6,939 nt of DNA from Candidatus Martarchaeota archaeon (GTDB lineage: Archaea > Micrarchaeota > Micrarchaeia > Micrarchaeales > CABMGC01): positions 1-6,939 of the forward strand of contig JAMCZF010000026.1 in NCBI GenBank assembly GCA_023485825.1, written 5' to 3'. The position numbers and the translations under genes were made by a program. Shown piece after piece: positions 1 through 4,683 of the stretch (the stretch's first letter is position 1; the number at the start of each line of letters is the position of its first letter). The notes beneath the pieces are model-generated. The model was not told the DNA's origin and made no database searches. It saw only the letters and a program-made list of their open reading frames with translations.

Positions 1-22
1 GGGATTCCTGTCGGAGGGGAAG
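1..22 (+). repeat. 22-bp inverted repeat, left copy at window edge
   Basis: Bases 1-22 are the exact reverse complement of 776-797. The left copy sits in the surface-protein frame (residues G-I-P-V-G-G-E) and the right copy in the last codons of the DHH phosphoesterase, in a different reading frame. The match fails at base 23. Its full leftward extent cannot be seen because it runs off the window. Confidence 0.85.
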
Positions 23-507
23 TCGATACGCTGCCGTACGCCATAGTGTCTGAGCCGAATTCATCATACGGCACCGCTCCAGGAAGTGGCAGCAACGGAC
101 CCGCGGGCAGCAATGGACCCGCGACGTGCATACCACAGCCGGGATTCATCTGCAACATTGTATCCTATTCAAACGGCTTTATTAGAGCACAAATAGGGCA
201 ATCGACAGGGATAACAATGGACAACACATTTGCATTCTTCCTCAATGCTACCTCAATCAGCGCATTCCACTCAAATCAAGAAGTGCCGCTGGGCACCCCG
301 ATCAGTTTAGTCGGCCCGATCAGTTTAGTCGGCAACAGTTCTATACATTCGGGTGCAATCTACGGACTGAATATATCCGTCGATACCAACTTCACAGACA
401 TCCCTGGACAGATATGGCTTGCCTACAACAAGAACGCCACTAGCGTCTGTCTCTTTTACAACAACAACGGATGCGACTACAAAGAAGTCGGCGTCATTTC
501 TACATAG
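1..507 (+). CDS. Secreted surface-type protein, C-terminal 168 residues (partial, function unknown)
   Basis: The frame is open from base 1 to the TAG at 505-507, so the gene probably begins before the window; a GTG at 46 is the only evident internal start and is less likely. No family is recognised with confidence. The visible product is rich in Asn, Ser, Gly and Thr. It has six N-x-S/T sequons (near residues 20, 82, 112, 124, 130 and 145) and only four Cys (43, 51, 150, 158), spaced as two pairs that could form disulfides. Residues 25-42 are a Gly/Ser/Pro/Asn linker, and the rest looks beta-rich with no membrane helix. This suits an exported glycoprotein or pilin-like protein whose signal or anchor lies upstream. 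Architecture of this kind is common in Micrarchaeota as I recall them. Two 6-residue tandem repeats (GSNGPA and PISLVG) come from exact-length DNA duplications. If bases 1-22 are an assembly artefact, the first seven codons are not real. Confidence 0.6.
   Translation, partial: GIPVGGEVDTLPYAIVSEPNSSYGTAPGSGSNGPAGSNGPATCIPQPGFICNIVSYSNGFIRAQIGQSTGITMDNTFAFFLNATSISAFHSNQEVPLGTPISLVGPISLVGNSSIHSGAIYGLNISVDTNFTDIPGQIWLAYNKNATSVCLFYNNNGCDYKEVGVIST
88..123 (+). repeat. 18-bp tandem duplication encoding (GSNGPA)x2
   Basis: Two adjacent 18-bp units (88-105 and 106-123) differ at a single position: C at 96 versus T at 114, a silent Asn codon change. They keep frame and double a Gly/Ser/Asn/Pro linker. 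Confidence 0.9.
297..332 (+). repeat. Perfect 18-bp tandem duplication encoding (PISLVG)x2
   Basis: The unit CCCGATCAGTTTAGTCGG occurs at 297-314 and again, without mismatch, at 315-332. The protein gains exactly six residues, PISLVG. The absence of any difference suggests a recent slippage event, younger than the copy at 88-123. Confidence 0.95.
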
Positions 508-526
508 CAATTCCTGAGGGCATCTG

Positions 527-549
527 CGCGTTATTGCAGCAGTAACGCG
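527..549 (+). terminator. Hairpin after the surface-protein gene
   Basis: The arms CGCGTTATT (527-535) and AGTAACGCG (541-549) pair over nine positions with one G-U and a GCAGC loop, 20 bases past the stop. There is no clear T-run after it, so it may be a 3'-end stabiliser or terminator stem rather than a full terminator. The remaining gap to the tRNA (550-660) holds only a weak AGGCAT/ATGCCT inverted repeat (566-571/582-587). Confidence 0.3.
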
Positions 550-660
550 GCTTCTACGTCTTGCCAGGCATCAATTGCGCAATGCCTCGCCACAAAACTG
601 TATTTGCTCATTGGCTTGCGATGTACAACGACTTCTTCTTCCAATCACGGCGTCAGAATG

Positions 661-735
661 CGGGCCCGGTGGGATTTGAACCCACGACTTAAAGGTTAAA
701 AGCCTTCCACTCTAGCCAGACTGAGTTACGGGCCC
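661..735 (-). tRNA. tRNA-Lys (anticodon UUU)
   Basis: Read on the minus strand from 735, it folds fully. The acceptor GGGCCCG pairs with CGGGCCC; the D-arm is ACTC/GAGT with a GG-containing loop. The anticodon stem GAAGG/CCTTT (one G-U) carries loop CTTTTAA, giving anticodon TTT. A five-base variable region follows, then the T-arm GTGGG-TTCAAAT-CCCAC and discriminator G. The length is 75 nt with no encoded CCA and no intron. UUU reads AAA and AAG. This is an ANN-decoding tRNA, hence a likely substrate for t6A37 made by the KEOPS complex, one subunit of which is encoded at 5370-5660. It faces the surface-protein gene tail-to-tail. Confidence 0.97.
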
Positions 736-758
736 GTGGTTAGAATACTCATCATTTG

Positions 759-767
759 CTATTTATG
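759..767 (-). promoter_or_regulatory. TATA box of tRNA-Lys
   Basis: The minus-strand sequence CATAAATAG is centred 28 bases upstream of the tRNA 5' end (735), the normal archaeal spacing. It lies directly beyond the DHH gene's stop codon (770-772), so the tRNA can be transcribed independently of the upstream operon. Confidence 0.6.
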
Positions 768-769
768 CG

Positions 770-1771
770 TTACGTCTTCCCCTCCGACAGGAATCCCTTC
801 TTTATGCTGTTGATCACATAGTTCCCGGCATCCAGTATGCCGGCTTTCTTCCTGCCGAAGGCTCCTGCTGCGCAAGGATGCCCGCCTCCTGTGCCTTGCA
901 GAATTTTTCCCGCCTCTCCGAGCACCGCGCCAAGGTTTATCGAGAGCTTTTTGTCAAGGGGCGAGCGCAGCCTTGCAGATACGCTTGCCTCGCTCTTGCG
1001 CACGGACCAGAAGACCGCAGCGTCTGCGCCAACGCGAAGCGCAGTCTCTGCTGCGGTGTTTGCCTGGAACTGCGCCTCGCCGGTAACGAGCAGGTAGTTT
1101 CCATACTGTGCGACATGTGCCGAGAACAGGTCCTTGAGAACCATGTCCCTTATGCCGGGGGACTGCGCGCCATGCACGTTTTCCACGACCTCGCTGTAAA
1201 GCATGCCTGCAGAATCGAGCAGCTCGGATATCTGCATGAATGTCCTTGCGCTGGAGTTCTGAAAGTCAGCCGAGTCGGCGACAATACCGTTTACCAGCAC
1301 CCGCGCGGCGGACGCGCTCACCTTCACGCCACCCGACTTGAGTATATCGTACACTATGCTTGAAGCGCTGTTGTATTCCTCGCTGTTGAACAGTGAAGCA
1401 TTCTTGGGAATGGCCTTCGGCGGCGAGTGGTGGTCTATGAACAGGACCTCGCCGCTGAACCGCTTCAGTTTCCTCTCGAACTCTCCCATGAGCTCCATGC
1501 GGTTCGCGTCAAGTATCACCGCAGTCTCTGCATCGTTTGGGAACCGCGAGCCTATCCTGGCATTGTAGCCTGCCTTCTCGAGCATGTGCTTTGCGTTGTT
1601 GGTTATGAAATCAGGTGTCGCTACTACGGAGTCATTAAGCATCTCGGAAAGCCCGAGCGCGGCCGCAACTCCGTCCCTGTCGCCTATGGTGTGAAAAGTC
1701 AGAAGGAACCGACTGCCCCTGTTTCTATCGAAGAAATCCAAAACTCCATCGAACGAGAGAACCCCCGTCAC
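770..1771 (-). CDS. DHH/DHHA1-family phosphoesterase (NrnA/RecJ-like), 333 aa
   Basis: This is a Mn-dependent phosphoesterase of the DHH superfamily, probably acting on short oligonucleotides or phosphorylated nucleotides in the cytoplasm; the substrate cannot be told from sequence. The N-terminal DHH domain shows motif I H27-x3-D31-x-D33 (HTIGDRDG, where HxxPDxDA is usual), motif II D88 in VILDAN, motif III D113-H114-H115 in FIDHHSPP, and motif IV D166 in GIVADSADF. The C-terminal DHHA1 domain ends with the substrate-loop motif GTGGGH (293-298). All metal ligands are present and the length is normal for NrnA-like proteins. The start is GTG at 1771, four bases after the pfdB stop, so translation is probably coupled. 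The altered motif I (G-D-R-D-G) is the one oddity. RecJ-like exonuclease or cyclic dinucleotide phosphodiesterase activity are alternatives. Confidence 0.9.
   Translation of the reverse strand: MTGVLSFDGVLDFFDRNRGSRFLLTFHTIGDRDGVAAALGLSEMLNDSVVATPDFITNNAKHMLEKAGYNARIGSRFPNDAETAVILDANRMELMGEFERKLKRFSGEVLFIDHHSPPKAIPKNASLFNSEEYNSASSIVYDILKSGGVKVSASAARVLVNGIVADSADFQNSSARTFMQISELLDSAGMLYSEVVENVHGAQSPGIRDMVLKDLFSAHVAQYGNYLLVTGEAQFQANTAAETALRVGADAAVFWSVRKSEASVSARLRSPLDKKLSINLGAVLGEAGKILQGTGGGHPCAAGAFGRKKAGILDAGNYVINSIKKGFLSEGKT
776..797 (-). repeat. 22-bp inverted repeat, right copy in the 3' end of the DHH gene
   Basis: This is the perfect reverse complement of window bases 1-22. Here the sequence encodes the phosphoesterase residues around G-F-L-S-E-G-K just before its TAA. 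The phosphoesterase copy is in its natural coding context, so the copy at 1-22 is more likely the displaced one. Confidence 0.85.
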
Positions 1772-1775
1772 GAGC

Positions 1776-2135
1776 TCACGCCTGGCCCTGCTTGTATAAC
1801 TTCATAAGCTCCTCGTTCAGTTGCTTTTCCCTGGCCTTCACATCCGCATACTGCTTGTTGATCGATTGGAGTCTCGCCTCAGTGAGGGAGTGCCTCTCGT
1901 TTATGTCCGTAAGCGCCTTCTCCTTTGTCGTTTCAACTATCACTCCGCCGACGCTGAAGTACACCCTGCCGGATGCCTTGTCAAGCTCCTCCTTGGCCCT
2001 TTCCATCTCCAACTTCTGGGCCTGGAGCTGCTCATGCTGCATTGCAACCATCCGCATCTGCTCCTGCGTTGTTTGATAATCCTTCAAAAGCCGCTCTACA
2101 TCTCCATCGGATTGCGGTACCCCGGCATGTGCCAT
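1776..2135 (-). CDS. pfdB: Prefoldin subunit beta
   Basis: This is the beta subunit of the archaeal prefoldin hexamer (alpha2 beta4), the cytosolic co-chaperone that holds unfolded proteins in coiled-coil tentacles and passes them to the thermosome. The 119-residue length fits the family. The order is helix (about 10-55, heptad-rich), a beta hairpin at 56-69 with GRVYFSVGGVIVE, then a second helix (71-116). This is the helix-hairpin-helix layout of beta-type subunits. The ATG at 2135 is the natural start. It is followed four bases after its TGA by the DHH phosphoesterase GTG, which implies one transcript. The short, polar N-terminal tail (residues 1-9) precedes the coiled coil. Confidence 0.92.
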   Translation of the reverse strand: MAHAGVPQSDGDVERLLKDYQTTQEQMRMVAMQHEQLQAQKLEMERAKEELDKASGRVYFSVGGVIVETTKEKALTDINERHSLTEARLQSINKQYADVKAREKQLNEELMKLYKQGQA

Positions 2136-2163
2136 AGAATCAGTCTATTATGGCAGCAAAATT

Positions 2164-2171
2164 CTAATAAG
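2164..2171 (-). promoter_or_regulatory. Possible TATA box for pfdB-DHH operon
   Basis: The minus-strand CTTATTAG is centred 32 bases upstream of the pfdB ATG and would start transcription about 6 bases before it, giving a nearly leaderless mRNA. It is a weak match. The rest of the 146-bp gap to pth2 holds a 10-bp palindrome TGCACGTGCA (2177-2186) and no convincing gene. Confidence 0.35.
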
Positions 2172-2281
2172 CTAACTGCACGTGCAACTCGGCGGCCGTG
2201 CCGACCTCAACGACCCCAGCTTACCCTCCGACATACACTATTTTTGCCCTTCCGCCATACAAGACGCGGCACCGTAAACGT

Positions 2282-2656
2282 TCACAGAAGCTTCAGGGCC
2301 GAGGTGAAGAAGTCTATCTCCTTCGCCTTCCACGGCCCGACCCCCAATGCGGTGACTGTGCCCGGGGGTATCTGCGTAAGCCCTGCATCCATGACAAGCG
2401 CGCACGGGAACCCCTTGTACTTGAAGGCCTCATAGAGCTTCCTAAGCGACTTCTCGTCGTCGACCTTTAGAACTATTTTCTTCTCGCCGGTGTCGAGCCA
2501 CTCCCTTGCCACGTCCTTGTCAGCCTTCTCTGCTTGAAAATAACTCATAAGCGACGCATGGGCGACCTGCGCGGCAAGCTTGCCAGTACCAAGGCTAAGG
2601 TCTTTCCTCACTATTATTGCCTGCTTTATATTTTCCTTGTCCATAAACGGCACCAT
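2282..2656 (-). CDS. pth2: Peptidyl-tRNA hydrolase, Pth2 (archaeal/eukaryotic type)
   Basis: The enzyme cleaves the ester bond of peptidyl-tRNA released from stalled ribosomes, recycling tRNA; it is cytosolic. The Pth2 signature is complete: QAIIVRKDL (12-20), GKLAAQVAHASL (25-36) with the conserved Lys and His, VMDAGLTQ (88-95) with the conserved Asp, and IPPGTVTALGVGPW (96-109) with the conserved Thr residues. It ends in the usual LKLL. The 124-aa length is normal. Two starts are possible: ATG at 2656, or ATG at 2644 (MDKENIK), which matches the usual family N-terminus slightly better. The predicted transcription start near 2667 allows both. It is divergent from priS across a 50-bp gap and is separated from pfdB by 146 bp. 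Confidence 0.95.
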   Translation of the reverse strand: MVPFMDKENIKQAIIVRKDLSLGTGKLAAQVAHASLMSYFQAEKADKDVAREWLDTGEKKIVLKVDDEKSLRKLYEAFKYKGFPCALVMDAGLTQIPPGTVTALGVGPWKAKEIDFFTSALKLL

Positions 2657-2659
2657 GCA

Positions 2660-2668
2660 TTATAAATT
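2660..2668 (+). promoter_or_regulatory. TATA box for priS
   Basis: TTATAAATT is centred near 2664, predicting transcription from about 2690 and a 17-base leader before the TTG at 2707. The alternative box TTATAATAA (2689-2697) would place initiation inside the coding sequence, so this one is preferred. Confidence 0.55.
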
Positions 2669-2688
2669 ACTAAATTACACAAGGTAAC

Positions 2689-2697
2689 TTATAATAA
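2689..2697 (-). promoter_or_regulatory. TATA box for pth2
   Basis: The minus-strand TTATTATAA lies within the interrupted palindrome AACTTA-TAA-TAAGTT (2686-2700). Its centre near 2693 predicts a start near 2667, about 11 bases before the ATG at 2656. It coincides with the predicted start point of priS on the other strand. Confidence 0.5.
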
Positions 2698-2706
2698 GTT
2701 GGTTTT

Positions 2707-3882
2707 TTGGAGCTTACGCGCGAGCAGGGAAGGGGCCTTGCGCTGAAGATGTTCAGCGATTACTACGCCGGGCAGGATGCCAAGTACTTCTCGCCCCAGC
2801 GCATATCGCAGCGCGAGTTCGGAATGGGGGACTTCGAGCGCAAGATAAAGTTCAGGCATGCGGAATTTATGACGTCAGTGGAGCTGAAGGACTACCTTGT
2901 CAAGAAGACCCCGGCATTTGTTTCATGCTCTACCGCATACTACTCCCATCCCACCTTCAGACCAATGGAGAACAAGGGCTGGCTGGGGTCGGAGCTGGTC
3001 TTCGACATAGATGCGACAGACATGCATTTGAAATGCCAAACTGCCCACGGAACCTCCTGGGTCTGCGAGAACTGCCTGGCCGTAGTCAGGGGCGAGGCCA
3101 TAAAGCTCATTGAGGAGTTCCTGATCCCGGACTTCGGGTTCTCGAAGCAGGAGATATCAGTGAACTTCAGCGGGAACAGGGGCTATCACATACACGTCAA
3201 CAAGGAATCAATACTCAAGCTGGACTCGGCTGCGCGCAAGGAGATAAGCGCCTATATAACCGGTTCTGGCATAAGCTTCGAGGACTTCTTCACGGTCGAG
3301 GGGATAGGCCATGGCAAGCGCATCAAGAGGCTTGCAGGGCCGAAGCCAACCGAGCCGGGATGGCGCGGCAGGATAGCGAGGAGCGTCATAAGCGACATGA
3401 ACAAGGGCATTGAGCACCTGATATCGACGGGCATCGACCCGGCAGCGGCGAAGAACATGTTCAAGAAGCGCGCTCTCATAGAGATGGGAATAAACAACGG
3501 CAACTGGGACATGGTGTACGTGAGGGACAAGACGCGGTTCTGGTCCGACGTGATAAAGAGCCATGCTATAGCGCAGTCAGACAGGATAGACGAGAACGTG
3601 ACGAACGACACCGGGCACATGATAAGGCTTGCCAACACCATACACGGGAGCACCGGTCTTTTGTCGAAGAAGGCAGACACAGGCGCGCTGCAGTCTTTCG
3701 AACCTATGACGGAGTGCGTGGTCCTTGCGAAGGATCAGATAAAGGTGAAGGCGAATACAAAAAATCCGCTCGACATAGGGGGCGAGACGTTCGGGCCTTA
3801 TTCCGGCGAAGAGGCGGAACTGCCGGGATATGCCGCAATGTACCTTTTCCTTAAGGGATTCGCGGAAATAATGCAAGAGTAG
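2707..3882 (+). CDS. priS: DNA primase small (catalytic) subunit PriS
   Basis: This is the catalytic subunit of the archaeal/eukaryotic-type primase, which with PriL makes the RNA primers for replication. At 391 aa it is at the long end of archaeal PriS. Landmarks: GWLGSELVFDID (91-102) with catalytic D100 and D102; a zinc-binding set C110, H114, C120, C123; the nucleotide-binding SGNRGYHIHV (155-164); and DTGHMIRLANTIHGSTGLL (301-319), carrying the third catalytic Asp at 301 and the conserved R and H. The start is TTG at 2707. An in-frame TAA lies just upstream at 2695-2697, and the next ATG (2749) would remove 14 residues that align with the family's N-terminus. No Shine-Dalgarno sequence is evident. 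An insertion-like stretch around 185-225 replaces the shorter loop of euryarchaeal homologues. PriL is not in the window. Confidence 0.95.
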   Translation: MELTREQGRGLALKMFSDYYAGQDAKYFSPQRISQREFGMGDFERKIKFRHAEFMTSVELKDYLVKKTPAFVSCSTAYYSHPTFRPMENKGWLGSELVFDIDATDMHLKCQTAHGTSWVCENCLAVVRGEAIKLIEEFLIPDFGFSKQEISVNFSGNRGYHIHVNKESILKLDSAARKEISAYITGSGISFEDFFTVEGIGHGKRIKRLAGPKPTEPGWRGRIARSVISDMNKGIEHLISTGIDPAAAKNMFKKRALIEMGINNGNWDMVYVRDKTRFWSDVIKSHAIAQSDRIDENVTNDTGHMIRLANTIHGSTGLLSKKADTGALQSFEPMTECVVLAKDQIKVKANTKNPLDIGGETFGPYSGEEAELPGYAAMYLFLKGFAEIMQE

Positions 3883-3896
3883 ACCAGAACGCGTAA

Positions 3897-3940
3897 TTGG
3901 CGAGGGCTTCCTATGACGCAAGGAAGAAGCCAACGCCCTC
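3897..3940 (+). other. Interleaved inverted repeats after priS
   Basis: TTGGC (3897-3901) can pair with GCCAA (3929-3933), and GAGGGC (3902-3907) with GCCCTC (3935-3940). TTCCT/AGGAA lies inside. The first two pairings cross, so the RNA could form either hairpin or a pseudoknot. It begins about 15 bases past the priS stop and may mark the 3' end of its mRNA. It also lies just outside the right end of the tnpB relic. Confidence 0.3.
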
Positions 3941-3957
3941 ATGGATAGGAGTAATAA

Positions 3958-4448
3958 CTAGTGGCCCCCCGCCCTGAAGGCCGGGGCTTCCCTGTGCGCA
4001 TCATTCCGCGCAGGCAATGTTCCCGTTTCACCGGCAGGGCCTGCGGTTCCCGCTGAACTGTATTTGCCACTGCCTCGGCGGGCTTGGCTTTCCCTCGGTC
4101 CGAGGGCAGCATGTCCCTTCATGGGCAGTCCTGCGTTCCGCATGTTTATCGCAGCGTTTGCGTCCCTGTCAATTTCCATGTTGCGGTTCTTCTGTATCCT
4201 TTGTGTCACGAGCCCTTCCACCGTGAACCGCGTCTGCGAATACAGATTCAGGAGGTTCCTATACTACCCACCGCCTCTTTCATGCACTGGTCCAGGACGG
4301 ATTGCGAAATCTTCGCGCCCTTGCCCTTCTGGTATGGGGATCTTGCCTTATCGAGGATTCTGTTGTATAGTTTCTGCGCAAGGGCCAGACTCTAGTCTAT
4401 CTCGGGCTGCCCCTTTTTGTCGGGGTAAATCCTGGATTTGTAGGCTTT
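3958..4448 (-). pseudogene. tnpB: tnpB (RNA-guided nuclease/transposase accessory), broken and internally deleted
   Basis: The N-terminal part (4448 down to 4248) reads KAYKSRIYPDKKGQPEID-stop-SLALAQKLYNRILDKA and on to MKEAVGS, the usual start of TnpB (AYKFRIYP..., ..LAQKLYN...). It then shifts frame near 4263 and continues as YRNLLNLYSQTRFTVE. Within about 25 codons it jumps to MEIDRDANAAINM (4179-4141), the RuvC-III segment with its catalytic Asp, and ends in EAPAFRAGGH before TAG at 3960-3958. Defects: no start codon (TAA at 4451-4449 in frame), TAG at 4394-4392, a one-base frameshift near 4263, and loss of roughly 200 or more codons, including RuvC-I, RuvC-II and the CxxC zinc finger. 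It cannot make an active nuclease. A TATA-like minus-strand TATATAAA (4455-4448) overlaps the old start region. Family assignment is confident; the exact deletion junction (about 4180-4205) is not. Confidence 0.85.
3967..3986 (-). repeat. Right-end palindrome of the IS605-type relic
   Basis: CCCCGCCC (3967-3974) and GGCCGGGG (3979-3986) pair with one mismatch around a TGAA loop (TTCA on the minus strand). It sits within the last codons of tnpB, next to its TAG. In intact relatives this position is the 3' end of the guide RNA (omega/re-RNA) and the transposase-recognised right end. Confidence 0.65.
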
Positions 4449-4528
4449 TTATATAGGTCATGCATTATATTGATGTAAGTGCCTATATGCATTTCTGCAT
4501 CCTGTGCGGGCAGGACATCCGCATTCAT

Positions 4529-4548
4529 CCCGCGGTTGAAACCGCGGG
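4529..4548 (-). repeat. Perfect GC-rich palindrome (second end of the relic, or a separate end)
   Basis: CCCGCGGTT (4529-4537) and AACCGCGGG (4540-4548) form a perfect 9-bp stem, followed on the + strand by TTTT. It resembles the palindrome at 3967-3986 in its CCC...TGAA...GGG layout. A smaller hairpin, TCCTG/CAGGA (4500-4504/4511-4515), lies beside it. Confidence 0.55.
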
Positions 4549-4610
4549 TTTTCTGCCATGCATCATTATAACAAAAACGTCCTGTAAAGGCGCAAACCCG
4601 CTTGCCAGTG

Positions 4611-4644
4611 CAAAGCCCGGCGGGATTATGCCAAAGCCCGGCGG
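4611..4644 (+). repeat. Two 13-bp direct repeats upstream of the eL15 promoter
   Basis: CAAAGCCCGGCGG occurs at 4611-4623 and 4632-4644, exact, with a 21-bp period (two helical turns). The second copy ends nine bases before the TATA box. Spacing and position suit a dimeric or paired regulator site, though a simple tandem duplication is possible. Confidence 0.5.
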
Positions 4645-4653
4645 TGCGATAAG

Positions 4654-4662
4654 TATATAAAT
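4654..4662 (+). promoter_or_regulatory. TATA box of the eL15-pcc1-uL3-uL4 operon
   Basis: TATATAAAT is a near-perfect archaeal TATA box preceded by a purine-rich CGATAAG (possible BRE). It predicts a start near 4684, giving a leader of about 105 bases before the eL15 ATG. That is long against the near-leaderless genes elsewhere in the window. Confidence 0.7.
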
Positions 4663-4683
4663 TAATTCAAACATAGAGTAGGC

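Larger units (their letters stand above)
3958..4548 (-). mobile_element. Decayed IS200/IS605-family (tnpB-type) element
   Basis: The relic lies between priS and the eL15 operon, read on the minus strand. It comprises a tnpB pseudogene (3958-4448), a right-end palindrome overlapping the last tnpB codons (3967-3986), and a second palindrome with the same TGAA loop at 4529-4548. This layout, with subterminal hairpins and no terminal inverted repeats, is that of IS605-type elements moved by a Y1 transposase. No tnpA is present, so it could never move by itself in this form. The outer limits are approximate: no target duplication is expected for the family, so the ends cannot be read off. The palindrome at 4529-4548 might instead be the right end of a second, lost copy. 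Confidence 0.65.
4449..4653. other. Gene-free stretch between the tnpB relic and the eL15 promoter
   Basis: I see no gene here. The left half has several TGCAT/ATGCAT words (4459-4500) and the two hairpins noted for the mobile element, so it is probably degraded insertion-sequence DNA. The right half carries the 13-bp direct repeats at 4611-4644. A 66-codon plus-strand frame from 4460 reads through the palindrome and is not credible as a gene. Confidence 0.5.

Noticed and set aside
88..332. Short tandem repeats as a possible CRISPR-like array
   Set aside because: The units are directly adjacent with no spacers, keep the reading frame, and occur only twice each.
2220..2281. Short minus-strand frame after pth2 ending LYGGRAKIVYVGG
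   Set aside because: It looks protein-like, but it overlaps the end of pth2, has only a TTG start giving 13 codons, and pth2 already ends with its normal LKLL. There is not enough to call a gene.
837..2470. Several plus-strand frames of 76-204 codons opposite the DHH, pfdB and pth2 genes
   Set aside because: They are antisense shadows of clearly recognised minus-strand genes in GC-rich DNA; none has a domain or its own promoter.
3208..3942. Minus-strand frames opposite priS
   Set aside because: They are antisense shadows of a gene with complete primase motifs.
4448..4455. Minus-strand TATATAAA as a working promoter for tnpB
   Set aside because: It overlaps the lost tnpB start region, so initiation 26 bases on would fall inside the coding remnant. 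It is at best a chance or relic box, though it could drive RNA from the relic.
4460..4660. Plus-strand 66-codon frame containing CILCGQD and PAVETAGF
   Set aside because: It reads straight through the 4529-4548 palindrome and the 13-bp repeats, has no family resemblance or promoter, and its cysteines come from a hairpin (TCCTG/CAGGA).
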